Shown here: positions 28,129 through 36,815 of the stretch, one piece after another
Numbering within the stretch: position 1 is the stretch's first letter
How the letters are laid out: every line of letters starts with the position of its first letter
NCBI RefSeq assembly: GCF_006385135.1
Contig: NZ_CP041025.1
Location: forward strand, 961,501 to 1,025,500
Origin: Paremcibacter congregatus
GTDB taxonomy: Bacteria; Pseudomonadota; Alphaproteobacteria; Sphingomonadales; Emcibacteraceae
DNA: 64,000 nucleotides
Reading direction: 5' to 3'
Position numbers and translations under genes: made by a program
Notes under the pieces: model-generated
Databases searched by the model: none
Seen by the model: only the letters and a program-made list of their open reading frames with translations
Told to the model about the DNA's origin: nothing

Positions 28129-29002
28129 GATTTGGCTCCGACAGAGACGCCTCATAAATGCGGGCGGGGTCGAGGTGAGACATAGGCACCGCGGCTTCCA
28201 TAACGATCTGGGCGGCGATTGTCGGATCTATGGCGTCCTTGGATTCAAGGATCAACTGTTGGGCGGACAGGCCGATGATCAAGGGCCATTGCGCCGGGGG
28301 CTGTTCATTTAACACCAATGTATTGCGGATAATATTCCAGTATTTCCACAACAATGCTTCGCTGCTCATCTGGGGTAAATGTTGTTCGGGGAGTTCCGGC
28401 ACGCCGAAGCTGTCCTGTCCGATAGTGGCACCGGTGTGAGCGAAAATGTCTGTGACGTCTGGTAAAGGTTTGCCAAGATGCAGGGCAGCGCCGCCGACAA
28501 ATCCCCAGACTGAATGTTGGCCTTTCTTGTCTGTGATCAAACATTCATTGAGAAACGGGCCGGTGAAAAAGGTTTCGCCATTTGTGGTTTTGACAGCGAC
28601 CAGGGCCTTGTCGAGGGTGATTTTTCCTTCGGCGATAAAGCCATTGCGGATCGCCATCTGACAGGCAAACCCGGACAGGGCGCCAACGGTGGTCAATGTG
28701 GTTTGAATATGAATGGCTTCGTTACGGGTTTGTTCGGCAAGAAGGAGATTGGTGATCTGACTGGCGACCTCATCCGGGGGCAGAATGTTTTCAGTTCCCT
28801 TCTTGGCGGCAGTGGCGCGGAGACTTTGCAGGACCATGCGCATCGGGTCACTGTCGAGCAAGCGGGCGTGGTCGGTTTGCCAATAAAGGGGATCACTGCG
28901 GTCCTGCAGGGTGAGGGCGCGTTCAGCACGGGCGGGGAGGCCCAGAGCAAGGCTGGCAGAGAACAGGAGTGCAGCCCACAGGATGACGCGACGATTTGGC
29001 AT
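28118..29002 (-). CDS. Conserved exported protein of unknown function
   Basis: About 294 residues with a clear signal peptide ([20 protein letters not shown], cut after ARA) and no membrane segments in the mature part. I do not recognise the family. Visible features: [20 protein letters not shown], a long stretch with helix-like residues ([20 protein letters not shown]), and a central region [20 protein letters not shown] followed by [20 protein letters not shown]. The ATG 29002 is preferred to 29038 because GAGGGA precedes it and the signal peptide begins there. It overlaps the 5-oxoprolinase gene start by 11 nt (with the TTG start) and is upstream of it, so the two are probably one operon. 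A partner role in uptake or processing is a guess. Confidence 0.72.
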   Translation of the reverse strand: MPNRRVILWAALLFSASLALGLPARAERALTLQDRSDPLYWQTDHARLLDSDPMRMVLQSLRATAAKKGTENILPPDEVASQITNLLLAEQTRNEAIHIQTTLTTVGALSGFACQMAIRNGFIAEGKITLDKALVAVKTTNGETFFTGPFLNECLITDKKGQHSVWGFVGGAALHLGKPLPDVTDIFAHTGATIGQDSFGVPELPEQHLPQMSSEALLWKYWNIIRNTLVLNEQPPAQWPLIIGLSAQQLILESKDAIDPTIAAQIVMEAAVPMSHLDPARIYEASLSEPNLEK

Positions 29003-29230
29003 AGATATGGTCCCTCGAAGAGATTGAATGTAATGCATGTTTGGCTCACTCTAGCGGGATCAACGGGATTATTCAATGTCGTTTGACGTCAGGATGTCTG
29101 CAGGTAGCTTGAGAAATCATATTGCTGCGCGAACAGGCGTATTTACTGAAAAATGGCAAAATTTTACCCCTATCTTTCCTCAGGTTAAGTGATATAGACT
29201 AGGGCAATTAAGCGAGAAGGAATTTGTTTT

Positions 29231-29956
29231 ATGTCGATTTGGTCTTCGATTATTGGGGGAGCGGCCGGTGGTGCGATTTTAGGGGGGCCACTGGGAGCGT
29301 TACTGGGGGCGGTTGCCGGTCATTATATCGGTAAGAAGTTGAACGAAGGCACCGGCGGCGGCACCGAACAGGTGACCTTTACCATTGGTGTTATTGTCTT
29401 GAGCGCCAAAATGGCGAAAGCCGATGGTCATGTCAGCCGGGAGGAAATAGACGCCTTTAAACAGGCCTTCAAGGTACCCGAGGGTGAAATGAAGAATGTA
29501 GCCCGGGTGTTCAATATGGCGAAAAAGGACGCCACGGGGTTCGAGCCTTATGCGGGACAGCTGGCGAAACTGTTTCACGATAAGCCGGCGATGTTGGAAG
29601 AACTGCTGTCGATCCTGTTTTATATCGCCAAAGCCGATCAGGTGGTGCATCCGGCGGAACTTGATTTTCTCGAGAAAGTATCGGCCATCTTCGGTTTTTC
29701 TGCAGCGGAATTTGACCGTATCAGGGCGGAAAACCTGGGGCCGGACAAGGCGGATCCCTATACCATTCTCGGTGTCACACGGGAGTCCAGTGATAAAGAC
29801 ATCAAGTCGGCTTACCGCAAACTGATCAAGGAACATCATCCGGACCTGCTCGCCTCTCAAGGGTTGCCCAAGGAATTTGTCGAAGTTGCCAACGAGAAAC
29901 TGTCGGTGATCAATGTTGCTTATGACCGGATCGCGAAAGAGCGCGGCCTGAAATAA
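29231..29956 (+). CDS. djlA: DjlA-like co-chaperone (TerB-like + J domain)
   Basis: 241 residues. A glycine-rich hydrophobic N-terminus (GGAAGGAILGGPLGALLGAV, residues about 9-30) could insert in the inner membrane. A TerB-like helical domain covers residues about 45-155 (LSAKMAKADGHVSREEIDAF, YIAKADQVVHPAELDFLEKV). The C-terminal J domain runs from about 175 to 241 (DPYTILGVTRESSDKDIKSA) with the HPD motif in KEHHPDLLASQ. This order is that of DjlA, which stimulates DnaK. GAAGGA lies 9 nt before the ATG. It stands alone, 42 nt before the EamA gene. Confidence 0.85.
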   Translation: MSIWSSIIGGAAGGAILGGPLGALLGAVAGHYIGKKLNEGTGGGTEQVTFTIGVIVLSAKMAKADGHVSREEIDAFKQAFKVPEGEMKNVARVFNMAKKDATGFEPYAGQLAKLFHDKPAMLEELLSILFYIAKADQVVHPAELDFLEKVSAIFGFSAAEFDRIRAENLGPDKADPYTILGVTRESSDKDIKSAYRKLIKEHHPDLLASQGLPKEFVEVANEKLSVINVAYDRIAKERGLK

Positions 29957-29998
29957 CAAGGTCGATATCTTGTGTCGCCAAACCCCTAAGGACCGTGG

Positions 29999-30883
29999 AT
30001 GCCCATACATCATATTTTATTTGGCTTTCTGGTATCCATCGCCTGGGGCGTTAATTTCGTCGCCATGAAGATCGGGCTTAATCATCTGTCACCATTTCTT
30101 TTTATCGCGTTGCGTTTCGCCATTGTCCTGATGTTGATGGCGCCGTGGTTGCGGGTCATGCAGGGTAAGATGTGGCTGTTGCTGTGGATCGGACTGTGCC
30201 TTGGCGGGGTGCATTTCGCCTTTGCCATCATGGGGTTGCAGTTGGCGGAAAATATTACCTCAATCGTGGTGATTGTTCAGATGCATGTGCCGATCACGTT
30301 GATTATGGCGCATATTTTTCTGCAGGAAAGGCTCAGTTACTGGCGCGGCAGCGGGATTGTCATTGCCTTTATGGGGGTATTGCTGATCACCTTCGACCCG
30401 GCAATCGCCAATGAGCGTTTGGCGATTTTGGTGATTTTTGGCGCGACTTTATTTTATTCCACCGGGTCAGTGCTGTTGCGGCGTTTGAAAGATGTCGGGG
30501 TCTTTAATACCCAGGCCTGGACAGCGGTTTTCGGTTTGCCTATTCTTTTGAGTCTGACATTTATGACAGAGGCGGACCAAATGACGCAATTGATGGCGAT
30601 GAACCAGGAAGGCTGGATGGCGGTTTTCTATACCGCCGTGGTGTCGTCGATCATCGGCTATGGCGGCATGAATTTTCTGGTGAAGCGTCACCCGGTGACC
30701 CTGATTGCGCCGATATTCCTCAGCGTGCCAATTTTCGCGACCATGGCGGCGGTCATCGCCTTTGATGAGATATTGACGCCGCGCTTTCTCATGGGAGCCA
30801 GCTTGACTCTATTGGGGCTTTCGGTGATTCATTTGCGGGACTGGTGGAAGAAACGTCAACTGGTGGAGGAGTTATTGCCGTGA
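29999..30883 (+). CDS. EamA/DMT-family transporter
   Basis: 294-residue inner-membrane protein with about ten hydrophobic segments in two EamA repeats (ILFGFLVSIAWGVNFVAMKI; FGATLFYSTGSVLLRRLKDV). Members export amino acids and other metabolites; the substrate is not predictable. AAGGA precedes the ATG. It overlaps the start of the amidase at 30880 by 4 nt (GTGA), so the two are translated as a pair. Confidence 0.88.
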   Translation: MPIHHILFGFLVSIAWGVNFVAMKIGLNHLSPFLFIALRFAIVLMLMAPWLRVMQGKMWLLLWIGLCLGGVHFAFAIMGLQLAENITSIVVIVQMHVPITLIMAHIFLQERLSYWRGSGIVIAFMGVLLITFDPAIANERLAILVIFGATLFYSTGSVLLRRLKDVGVFNTQAWTAVFGLPILLSLTFMTEADQMTQLMAMNQEGWMAVFYTAVVSSIIGYGGMNFLVKRHPVTLIAPIFLSVPIFATMAAVIAFDEILTPRFLMGASLTLLGLSVIHLRDWWKKRQLVEELLP

Positions 30884-31608
30884 TTCTCCACCCGTCACCC
30901 AACTTCAACGATCGCCCGGCAAACGCCCAAGGGCGCGCCCGTTATCTGGTCCTGCATTATACCGGCATGGCCAGTGGCGGAGAAGCTTTGGCGCGGCTTT
31001 CTGATCCTAAGGCGCAGGTTAGCGCGCATTATCTGATCGAAGAAGACGGGCGGCTGTTCAAGCTGGTGGAGGAAGACAAGAGAGCCTGGCACGCGGGCGT
31101 ATCAAGCTGGGAGGGAGAGCCGGACATCAACGGCCATTCCATTGGCATAGAATTGGTTAACCCCGGGCATGACAGTCCGGGCTATATTGGCGATTACCGA
31201 CCCTTTCCCGAACGGCAAATGGCGGCGTTGATCCCGCTCTGTCAGGACATCATTGCCCGTCATGATATAAAGCCCTGGCATGTATTGGGGCATTCGGATG
31301 TTGCACCGGGACGCAAGATTGACCCGGGAGAACTGTTTGACTGGCCGCGTCTGGCTAAGGCGGGGGTTGGTCTGTGGCCGGATGAGGGGAGCGTTACGGG
31401 TCAGTGGGAAAAGGCGGCAACCATGCAGAAGATGTTGCGGCGTTATGGGTACGGCGTTGAAGTGACAGGAGGCTGGGATCAGCAGACATCGGATGTTGTC
31501 GCGGCGTTCCATCGCCATTTCAGACCACGCGATCATACCGCGTCGGCTGATGAGAAGACAGAGGCGTTGCTGTCGGCGTTATTGCAGCTAAAAGAGGCGG
31601 ATTATTAG
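30880..31608 (+). CDS. N-acetylmuramoyl-L-alanine amidase (Amidase_2 + PG-binding)
   Basis: 242 residues. The zinc amidase domain covers residues about 15-160 (YLVLHYTGMASGGEALARLS, VSAHYLIEEDGRLFKLVEED, HAGVSSWEGEPDINGHSIGI). Likely zinc ligands are the His in LVLHYTG, the His in WHVLGHSDVAPGRKIDPG and the nearby Asp. A C-terminal peptidoglycan-binding-like segment follows (MLRRYGYGVEVTGGWDQQTS). GTG 30880 (VILHPSPNF) with GGAGGA 9 nt upstream fits, and it overlaps the EamA stop. No signal peptide is visible, so it is closer to cytoplasmic AmpD in location though its domain plan resembles AmiD. It cleaves the muramyl-peptide bond in cell-wall recycling or turnover. Confidence 0.87.
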   Translation: MILHPSPNFNDRPANAQGRARYLVLHYTGMASGGEALARLSDPKAQVSAHYLIEEDGRLFKLVEEDKRAWHAGVSSWEGEPDINGHSIGIELVNPGHDSPGYIGDYRPFPERQMAALIPLCQDIIARHDIKPWHVLGHSDVAPGRKIDPGELFDWPRLAKAGVGLWPDEGSVTGQWEKAATMQKMLRRYGYGVEVTGGWDQQTSDVVAAFHRHFRPRDHTASADEKTEALLSALLQLKEADY

Positions 31609-31823
31609 TTCTTCGTCTCGGGCTGTGGTTCCAGTGTGTCTTCTGTATGACTGGCCTTGACTTTGTCGGGCTGTAACCCTTTCGGCAATGATTCCAGAGT
31701 GCGTTCTGTATTGGGGCCAGCAGGCCCATGTTCAAATATATACTCGTCATTTCCGGCACATCCTGTGGTCAGGGTGAGACAAAGTCCCGCCATCAGTAAG
31801 GAAAAGGTGATGTTTTTACGCAT
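31605..31823 (-). CDS. Small lipoprotein
   Basis: 72-residue predicted lipoprotein: MRKNITFSLLMAGLCLTL, then TTGC as the lipobox, then a short polar, proline- and glutamate-rich tail. No known domain. The ATG 31823 is chosen because the signal peptide starts there; the frame is open up to 31862. Its stop overlaps the amidase stop on the other strand by 4 nt (TTAG). Confidence 0.6.
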   Translation of the reverse strand: MRKNITFSLLMAGLCLTLTTGCAGNDEYIFEHGPAGPNTERTLESLPKGLQPDKVKASHTEDTLEPQPETKN

Positions 31824-32019
31824 AGTGTGAATTCCGGTTATTTCTGAGCCAAATTTGATCATGTTGGCAATGTGCCCGAGTTTGAGGGGGAAGGCAAGAT
31901 GCGGTCGACGATAAAGCGAAATAATTATGCAAAATTATTACTAGTCTTAGAACTTTTTAAATAATTGCGCTGTAGGGTGAAAGCAGAAGCTGGAGGTAGG
32001 GGGCGCTAGGGAGTTTGGC

Positions 32020-32367
32020 ATGACGACGTCGTCTGTGAAGAAGGGTGCTGAAAAAATTCAGAGTATCAGAGAGGGGCTGAGCTATATGCGCGCCCACAAG
32101 CGACGCACCGTGGTTTGGCCGGCGACATTCTATGTGGCTAATTTTGAATTCAGTTCTACCCTTTATGATATTTCGTTGAGCGGCATCCGGATAAAATTGC
32201 CTTTGCCGTTGGCCAATGGAACCGAGGCTTCGGTTAAAATCAGAAACAAGGTTCAACTCAAGGCACGTGTGGTTTGGCATGCAGGTGAATTTCTCGGACT
32301 GCAATTTATCGATGATGCGGATGAGGTGCGTGACGCACTGGGCGATATGGCGACCGGGCTCTATTAA
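32020..32367 (+). CDS. Single-domain PilZ protein (1 of 4)
   Basis: 115-residue PilZ domain protein, a c-di-GMP receptor family. The RxxxR motif is RAHKR (about residues 24-28) and the DxSxxG motif is DISLSG (about 50-55). The conserved C-terminal strand pair is ARVVWHAGEFLGLQFID. No other domain, signal peptide or membrane segment is present. It is followed 90 nt later by rnpB. Three close relatives lie at 39385, 39834 and 40315. The output target is unknown. Confidence 0.85.
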   Translation: MTTSSVKKGAEKIQSIREGLSYMRAHKRRTVVWPATFYVANFEFSSTLYDISLSGIRIKLPLPLANGTEASVKIRNKVQLKARVVWHAGEFLGLQFIDDADEVRDALGDMATGLY

Positions 32368-32457
32368 ACGAAGGCGACCCTGCTGTCTCTTCAATGCCTG
32401 ACAACATAATTCATTTTTTTCTGTTTTTTCCTGCTGTTCTGGATTATTTCTAGGTCA

Positions 32458-32847
<390 letters not shown>

Positions 32848-33010
32848 TTAATGCCGAGCAGTAGTAGTGTTTCTTGAGATTTGGGTGGCAATCTGAGCTA
32901 CTCTTCCATTCTTGTCTTGTGCGCTGTGCTTTTTTGATTGGTTTGAGTAAATCTGTTTATGGAATTCTTTTGCATCAATAAGAAGTGCGATTTAAAATAG
33001 GGGAGCTTAT

Positions 33011-34207
33011 ATGCCTGAAGAAGTAAAAGAATACAAACTTACACCAGCCAATCAAAATCCTTGGTATCTATTGATGATTTGGTATGGAGAACCTAGTGCT
33101 CCTGAGGATATGGAGATAGCGAGCCAAAACAGACTTTTCTGGCATCGCTATATGTTTGAGAAAATGACTACTGAGCAGAGAGGAGATTTAATTGAGCGAG
33201 GTGTGCATGAGGGGGAGAATTTAAAACCCTTTAGCCGTCAGGAAAAGCTGGAGCATGAACAGATGCTTCGCGAAAGAATCAAGAAAAATGGAGGGGATGA
33301 TAACTATCCCTCGAATGGGGTAATCGACCTATCAGGCATTGAAATTGAAAAAGACTTCATCGCATATAATTACATTTTTCCACATCATACGAAATTTAAC
33401 CAAGTAAAATTTAGAAAGAGAGCTAATTTTTATAATTCAAGGTTTTATGGTTATGCGGAATTTGTGGGTGTAGAGTTCTCGGAAATGGCATATTTTAGAT
33501 ATGCTACCTTTTATGCTTGGGCGAATTTTAAGGGAGCTGTATTTTTAAGTACGGCTGATTATAGAAACGTTCCATTCAATTCAACGACAGATTTTTCCGA
33601 AGCTGAATTTACTATGGCGCCAGTATTTCATGGCAGTAAGATGTATTTGGACACAGATTGGAGCGATACAAAATTCTCTAATAGATATGAACAGGAAGCA
33701 GATGCTGTGCGGGCTGAAAGGTGTTGGTCAACTTTAAAACTTCTCATGAATCAAATGATGCGCCACGATTATGAGTTGAAGTTTTTTGCTCTGGAGATGG
33801 AAGCCCGTACACTCTATCGAGGTAAATCATTATCCTACAATTTATATAAATATCTCTCTGACTTTGGGCAAAGTATTTCACGACCTTTCTATTGGTTGGT
33901 TGGGGTGTTTGTTTTATTCTGGGCTATCTTTTACGGCATGCAATTTTATGAATATTCTTTATCTGTCGGCGCTGATCAAGGTTATTTTACATCCTATTAT
34001 GTGAATGCTGTTGCGTTGCCTTCAGTGAGCCAGTCGGCTTTGACCAGCTTAGTGAATTCGGTTCCGTTCGTAGGATTGCAAAAATATGTATATGGGGCAG
34101 AAGCGTCAACACTCACATTAGTTATTGGCGTCGTCCAAACTCTGATCAGTAGTATTTTATTGTTTTTGATCGGCCTTGGAATTCGTAACCGATATCGTAT
34201 CAAATAA
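33011..34207 (+). CDS. Pentapeptide-repeat membrane protein, AT-rich
   Basis: 398 residues. A polar N-terminal region of about 105 residues (NPWYLLMIWYGEPSAPED) precedes degenerate pentapeptide repeats of the F/Y-rich kind, about residues 110-230 (FNQVKFRKRANFYNSRFYG, AYFRYATFYAWANFKGAVF). A linker follows, with charged ETs and RAERCWSTLKLLMNQMMRHD. At the C-terminus are two transmembrane segments (PFYWLVGVFVLFWAIFYGMQ; LTLVIGVVQTLISSILLFLI). This plan, a beta-helix domain followed by a 2-TM unit that could form an ion-channel-like pore, recurs in bacteria with unknown function. Base composition is clearly more AT-rich than the flanks, and it sits next to rnpB, so recent acquisition is plausible. 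No partner gene is adjacent. Confidence 0.8.
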   Translation: MPEEVKEYKLTPANQNPWYLLMIWYGEPSAPEDMEIASQNRLFWHRYMFEKMTTEQRGDLIERGVHEGENLKPFSRQEKLEHEQMLRERIKKNGGDDNYPSNGVIDLSGIEIEKDFIAYNYIFPHHTKFNQVKFRKRANFYNSRFYGYAEFVGVEFSEMAYFRYATFYAWANFKGAVFLSTADYRNVPFNSTTDFSEAEFTMAPVFHGSKMYLDTDWSDTKFSNRYEQEADAVRAERCWSTLKLLMNQMMRHDYELKFFALEMEARTLYRGKSLSYNLYKYLSDFGQSISRPFYWLVGVFVLFWAIFYGMQFYEYSLSVGADQGYFTSYYVNAVALPSVSQSALTSLVNSVPFVGLQKYVYGAEASTLTLVIGVVQTLISSILLFLIGLGIRNRYRIK

Positions 34208-34226
34208 AATTATCTAATCACATTTT

Positions 34227-34255
34227 AAAAAAATGCCCAGGAAGACCTGGGCATT
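34227..34255 (-). terminator. Terminator of the small exported protein gene (minus strand)
   Basis: AATGCCCAGG (34232-34241) pairs perfectly with CCTGGGCATT (34246-34255). Read on the minus strand it is followed by a T-run (complement of 34227-34233). It can also pair in plus-strand RNA but lacks a T-run there. Confidence 0.75.
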
Positions 34256-34325
34256 AAAGGACGTCTAGGGAAACGCCTTTGGTAGTTTAAGAGGTGGGGC
34301 GAAACAGTTTCGCCCACGGGTCGGG

Positions 34326-34679
34326 TTACTGTGTGCCGGTGTGGCTGGCTTTCCAGGTTTTCTGAACCTCGCCGGTCTGGGCATTGATCAGAACGACACC
34401 TTTGGTCGTGGGCAGTCGCTTTCCAGTGCGTACTCTTACAATCCAGGTGCCCTCTTTAAGTTCTGCATCATCGATAGCGGCGGTCACATGCAGTGAAGTG
34501 CCGGCCCGCAGAAAACCAATCGAGTCAAGATAGCGGCGGGCAATGCGCTTGGCGTCTTGATCCGTAAAAGTGACTGCCGTGTCTGCGGTGGTCGATTGGG
34601 CCCAGGAGGAGGGGAGACCGGTGGTCATGATCAGGCCAAAAAACAAGGCCGTGATTTTGTGCAATGGTGATATTCGCAT
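34326..34679 (-). CDS. Small exported protein, PepSY-like
   Basis: 117 residues with a signal peptide (MRISPLHKITALFFGLIMTT, cut near SWAQS). The mature part (DQDAKRIARRYLDSIGFLRA; GTWIVRVRTGKRLPTTKGVV, ending NAQTGEVQKTWK) has the helix-plus-strands pattern of PepSY-type domains, which often inhibit proteases or bind in the periplasm. The match is by pattern only. It is divergent from the LysR gene at 34852. Confidence 0.65.
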   Translation of the reverse strand: MRISPLHKITALFFGLIMTTGLPSSWAQSTTADTAVTFTDQDAKRIARRYLDSIGFLRAGTSLHVTAAIDDAELKEGTWIVRVRTGKRLPTTKGVVLINAQTGEVQKTWKASHTGTQ

Positions 34680-34752
34680 GTTAAAATTCTTTCCAAGCTC
34701 ATCATGTTATCTAAATGAGTAAATGCGAAGTTTCCGGTGTGTTACGCGACTC

Positions 34753-34841
34753 ATATGAATTCATATATAAATAATGCAGTTTCATGTGCGTTGATTCAAA
34801 CGAATTTTTGTCATATATTTATGAGATAAATTCATATATGA
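34753..34841. promoter_or_regulatory. Repeated AT-rich palindromes between exported protein and LysR gene
   Basis: ATATGAATTCATAT (34753-34766) is a perfect 14-nt palindrome. ATTCATATAT occurs twice as a direct repeat (34759-34768 and 34830-34839). TCATATA (34811-34817) and TATATGA (34835-34841) form a wider inverted repeat. All lie in the divergent gap just before the LysR start, where such regulators usually bind. Confidence 0.4.
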
Positions 34842-34851
34842 GAAAATTTAA

Positions 34852-35784
34852 ATGTTTGTATCGCCTGCTATTTTATCCGCCTTGCCGGCTTTTGATGCTG
34901 TGGCGCGTTTGCGAAGTTTCGGAGCGGCAGGGGAGGCGCTCAATATCAGCCAGAGCGCCGTCAGTCATCGGATCAAGCATCTGGAGGAGCAGCTCGATGT
35001 TCGTTTGATACGGCGGACAACACGGGCTCTGGAATTAACGCCAGAGGGGTTGCGTTTCGCGGATGCCGCGCGTCAGGCGCTGGCCGAGATGGAGGGGGCG
35101 CTGTATGACCTGAAACAGGATAAAGATGAGGGCATGATCATTTTGTCGGCACTGGCGTCGTTGGCGGCCAAATGGCTGGTGCCGCATCTGGTGGAATTTT
35201 ATCGGGCCTATCCAGGCAGTCAGGTCTCTGTGATGGCCCAGGATGCGCTGGTGGATTTAAGTCGTGAGCCGGTGGATGCCGGATTGCGTTACTCCCGGGC
35301 ACCGCAGCCCGGTCTGCATGCGACCCATTTGTGCAAGGATTGGCTGGTGCCGATTGCCAGTCCGCGATTGTTTAAGGATGGTAAAATTCCGACCACACCG
35401 GAAGATCTGGCACGATTTCCCCTGATGTCCTATACGGCGTCGTTGCCGTTCGATATCGCATATTCCTGGAAATACTGGTTTGAACAGATGGGGTCTGATA
35501 TTGAGCCGGAATTGGTGGGGCCTTATTACGACCGCGCCGACATCATGATCCAGACGGCCATCGCCGGGCATGGTATTGTACTCGGGCGCGCCATGTTGAT
35601 GGAAAAAGATTTGTTTGATCAGGGGCTTTTGGTTCAGGTGGGCCCGAAAGTGAGGGCCCAGGCCTCTTATTATTTTGTGACCTTGCCGGATAAGGCGCGC
35701 TGGCCTAAGATTGTGATTTTCCGGGAATGGTTACAGCAAACCATGGGCGAAAGCTATGCCCGTATTTCCGAATTTCTCTATTAA
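34852..35784 (+). CDS. LysR-family transcriptional regulator
   Basis: 310 residues. The N-terminal winged helix-turn-helix covers residues about 8-65 (LPAFDAVARLRSFGAAGEAL, ISQSAVSHRIKHLEEQLDVR). A LysR substrate-binding domain follows (GMIILSALASLAAKWLVPHL; VDAGLRYSRAPQPGLHATHL). The overall pattern is GcvA-like. Candidate targets are the divergent exported-protein gene at 34326-34679 and the aldo/keto reductase 26 nt downstream. The effector cannot be predicted. Confidence 0.9.
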   Translation: MFVSPAILSALPAFDAVARLRSFGAAGEALNISQSAVSHRIKHLEEQLDVRLIRRTTRALELTPEGLRFADAARQALAEMEGALYDLKQDKDEGMIILSALASLAAKWLVPHLVEFYRAYPGSQVSVMAQDALVDLSREPVDAGLRYSRAPQPGLHATHLCKDWLVPIASPRLFKDGKIPTTPEDLARFPLMSYTASLPFDIAYSWKYWFEQMGSDIEPELVGPYYDRADIMIQTAIAGHGIVLGRAMLMEKDLFDQGLLVQVGPKVRAQASYYFVTLPDKARWPKIVIFREWLQQTMGESYARISEFLY

Positions 35785-35810
35785 GACACTTCGTGCGATA
35801 AGGTATTTTT

Positions 35811-36725
35811 ATGTCTTCAGTTTCTAAAGTATGCATGTCTCCCGGCGGACCTGAATTTTCTCCTTTTGTTCAGGGCTATTGGCGGTTGGCGGAATGGGGT
35901 ATGTCTTCGGCGGAGCTCCTGTCCTTCATTTCACAACATGTGGCACATGGCATCACGACAGTGGATCATGCGCCGGTCTACGGCGATCCTTCCTGTGAGA
36001 GCCTGTTTGGCGCCGCGTTGAAGCTGGACCCGTCTTTGCGCAACCGTCTAGAGATTGTTTCCAAATGTGGCATCGAGAACCCCCCTGAGGGCGGGGGCGC
36101 GGGGGCTGTCGCTTATTATGACAGCAGTAAAGGCGCGATTATCGCCTCGGTGGAAGGTTCTCTGTCACGGCTCGGGGGTGATCATCTGGATGTATTGTTG
36201 GTTCATCGTTGCGATTTTCTGATGCAGGCGGATGAGGTGGCGGAAGCCTTCGTCGCCCTCAAAGCTAGTGGCAAGGTACGGCATTTTGGCGTGTCCAATT
36301 TTAGCCCAAGTCAATTTTCGCTGCTGCAGTCGCGGCTGGACGCCCCTCTGGTCACCAATCAGGTCGAGATTAATCCGGTGAACTTCGGCGTGGTCTCTGA
36401 TGGTACTCTGGACCAGTTGCAGGAAGGACGGGTGCGGCCGATGGCCTGGTCCTGTCTGGCGGGAGGTGAAATTTTCCAGGGACAATCCGCGCAAATGATC
36501 CGGCTGCGTGCAACACTGGAGGTTTTGCGGGAAGAGCTGGGCGCGGAAAGCATCGATCAGGTGATTTTTGCCTGGATCATGCAGATGCCGTCGCATCCGG
36601 TGCCGATCCTGGGGAGCGGCAATATCGCGCGCGTCACGGCGGCGCTCGGCGCGCTGGATCTGAATTTGAGCCGGGAGCAATGGTACCGCCTGTGGGTCGC
36701 GTCAAAAGGTCACGGGGTGCCGTGA
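35811..36725 (+). CDS. Aldo/keto reductase
   Basis: 304-residue NADPH-dependent oxidoreductase of the aldo/keto reductase superfamily, close in pattern to the YdhF type. Residues seen: GITTVDHAPVYGDPSCESLF with Asp and the catalytic Tyr, a Lys in NRLEIVSKCGIENP, a His in LDVLLVHRCDF, then KVRHFGVSNFSPSQFSLLQS and the C-terminal cofactor-binding PVPILGSGNIARV. It follows the LysR gene by 26 nt, probably co-transcribed or controlled by it. Confidence 0.9.
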   Translation: MSSVSKVCMSPGGPEFSPFVQGYWRLAEWGMSSAELLSFISQHVAHGITTVDHAPVYGDPSCESLFGAALKLDPSLRNRLEIVSKCGIENPPEGGGAGAVAYYDSSKGAIIASVEGSLSRLGGDHLDVLLVHRCDFLMQADEVAEAFVALKASGKVRHFGVSNFSPSQFSLLQSRLDAPLVTNQVEINPVNFGVVSDGTLDQLQEGRVRPMAWSCLAGGEIFQGQSAQMIRLRATLEVLREELGAESIDQVIFAWIMQMPSHPVPILGSGNIARVTAALGALDLNLSREQWYRLWVASKGHGVP

Positions 36726-36815
36726 CGCCGCGCCATCTTGGCGGCTGACAAGGGGTGAAAAATCAGTTAGATTAGCCTCTGATAAAAATAATAATACATA
36801 ACAACGGGATATCTC

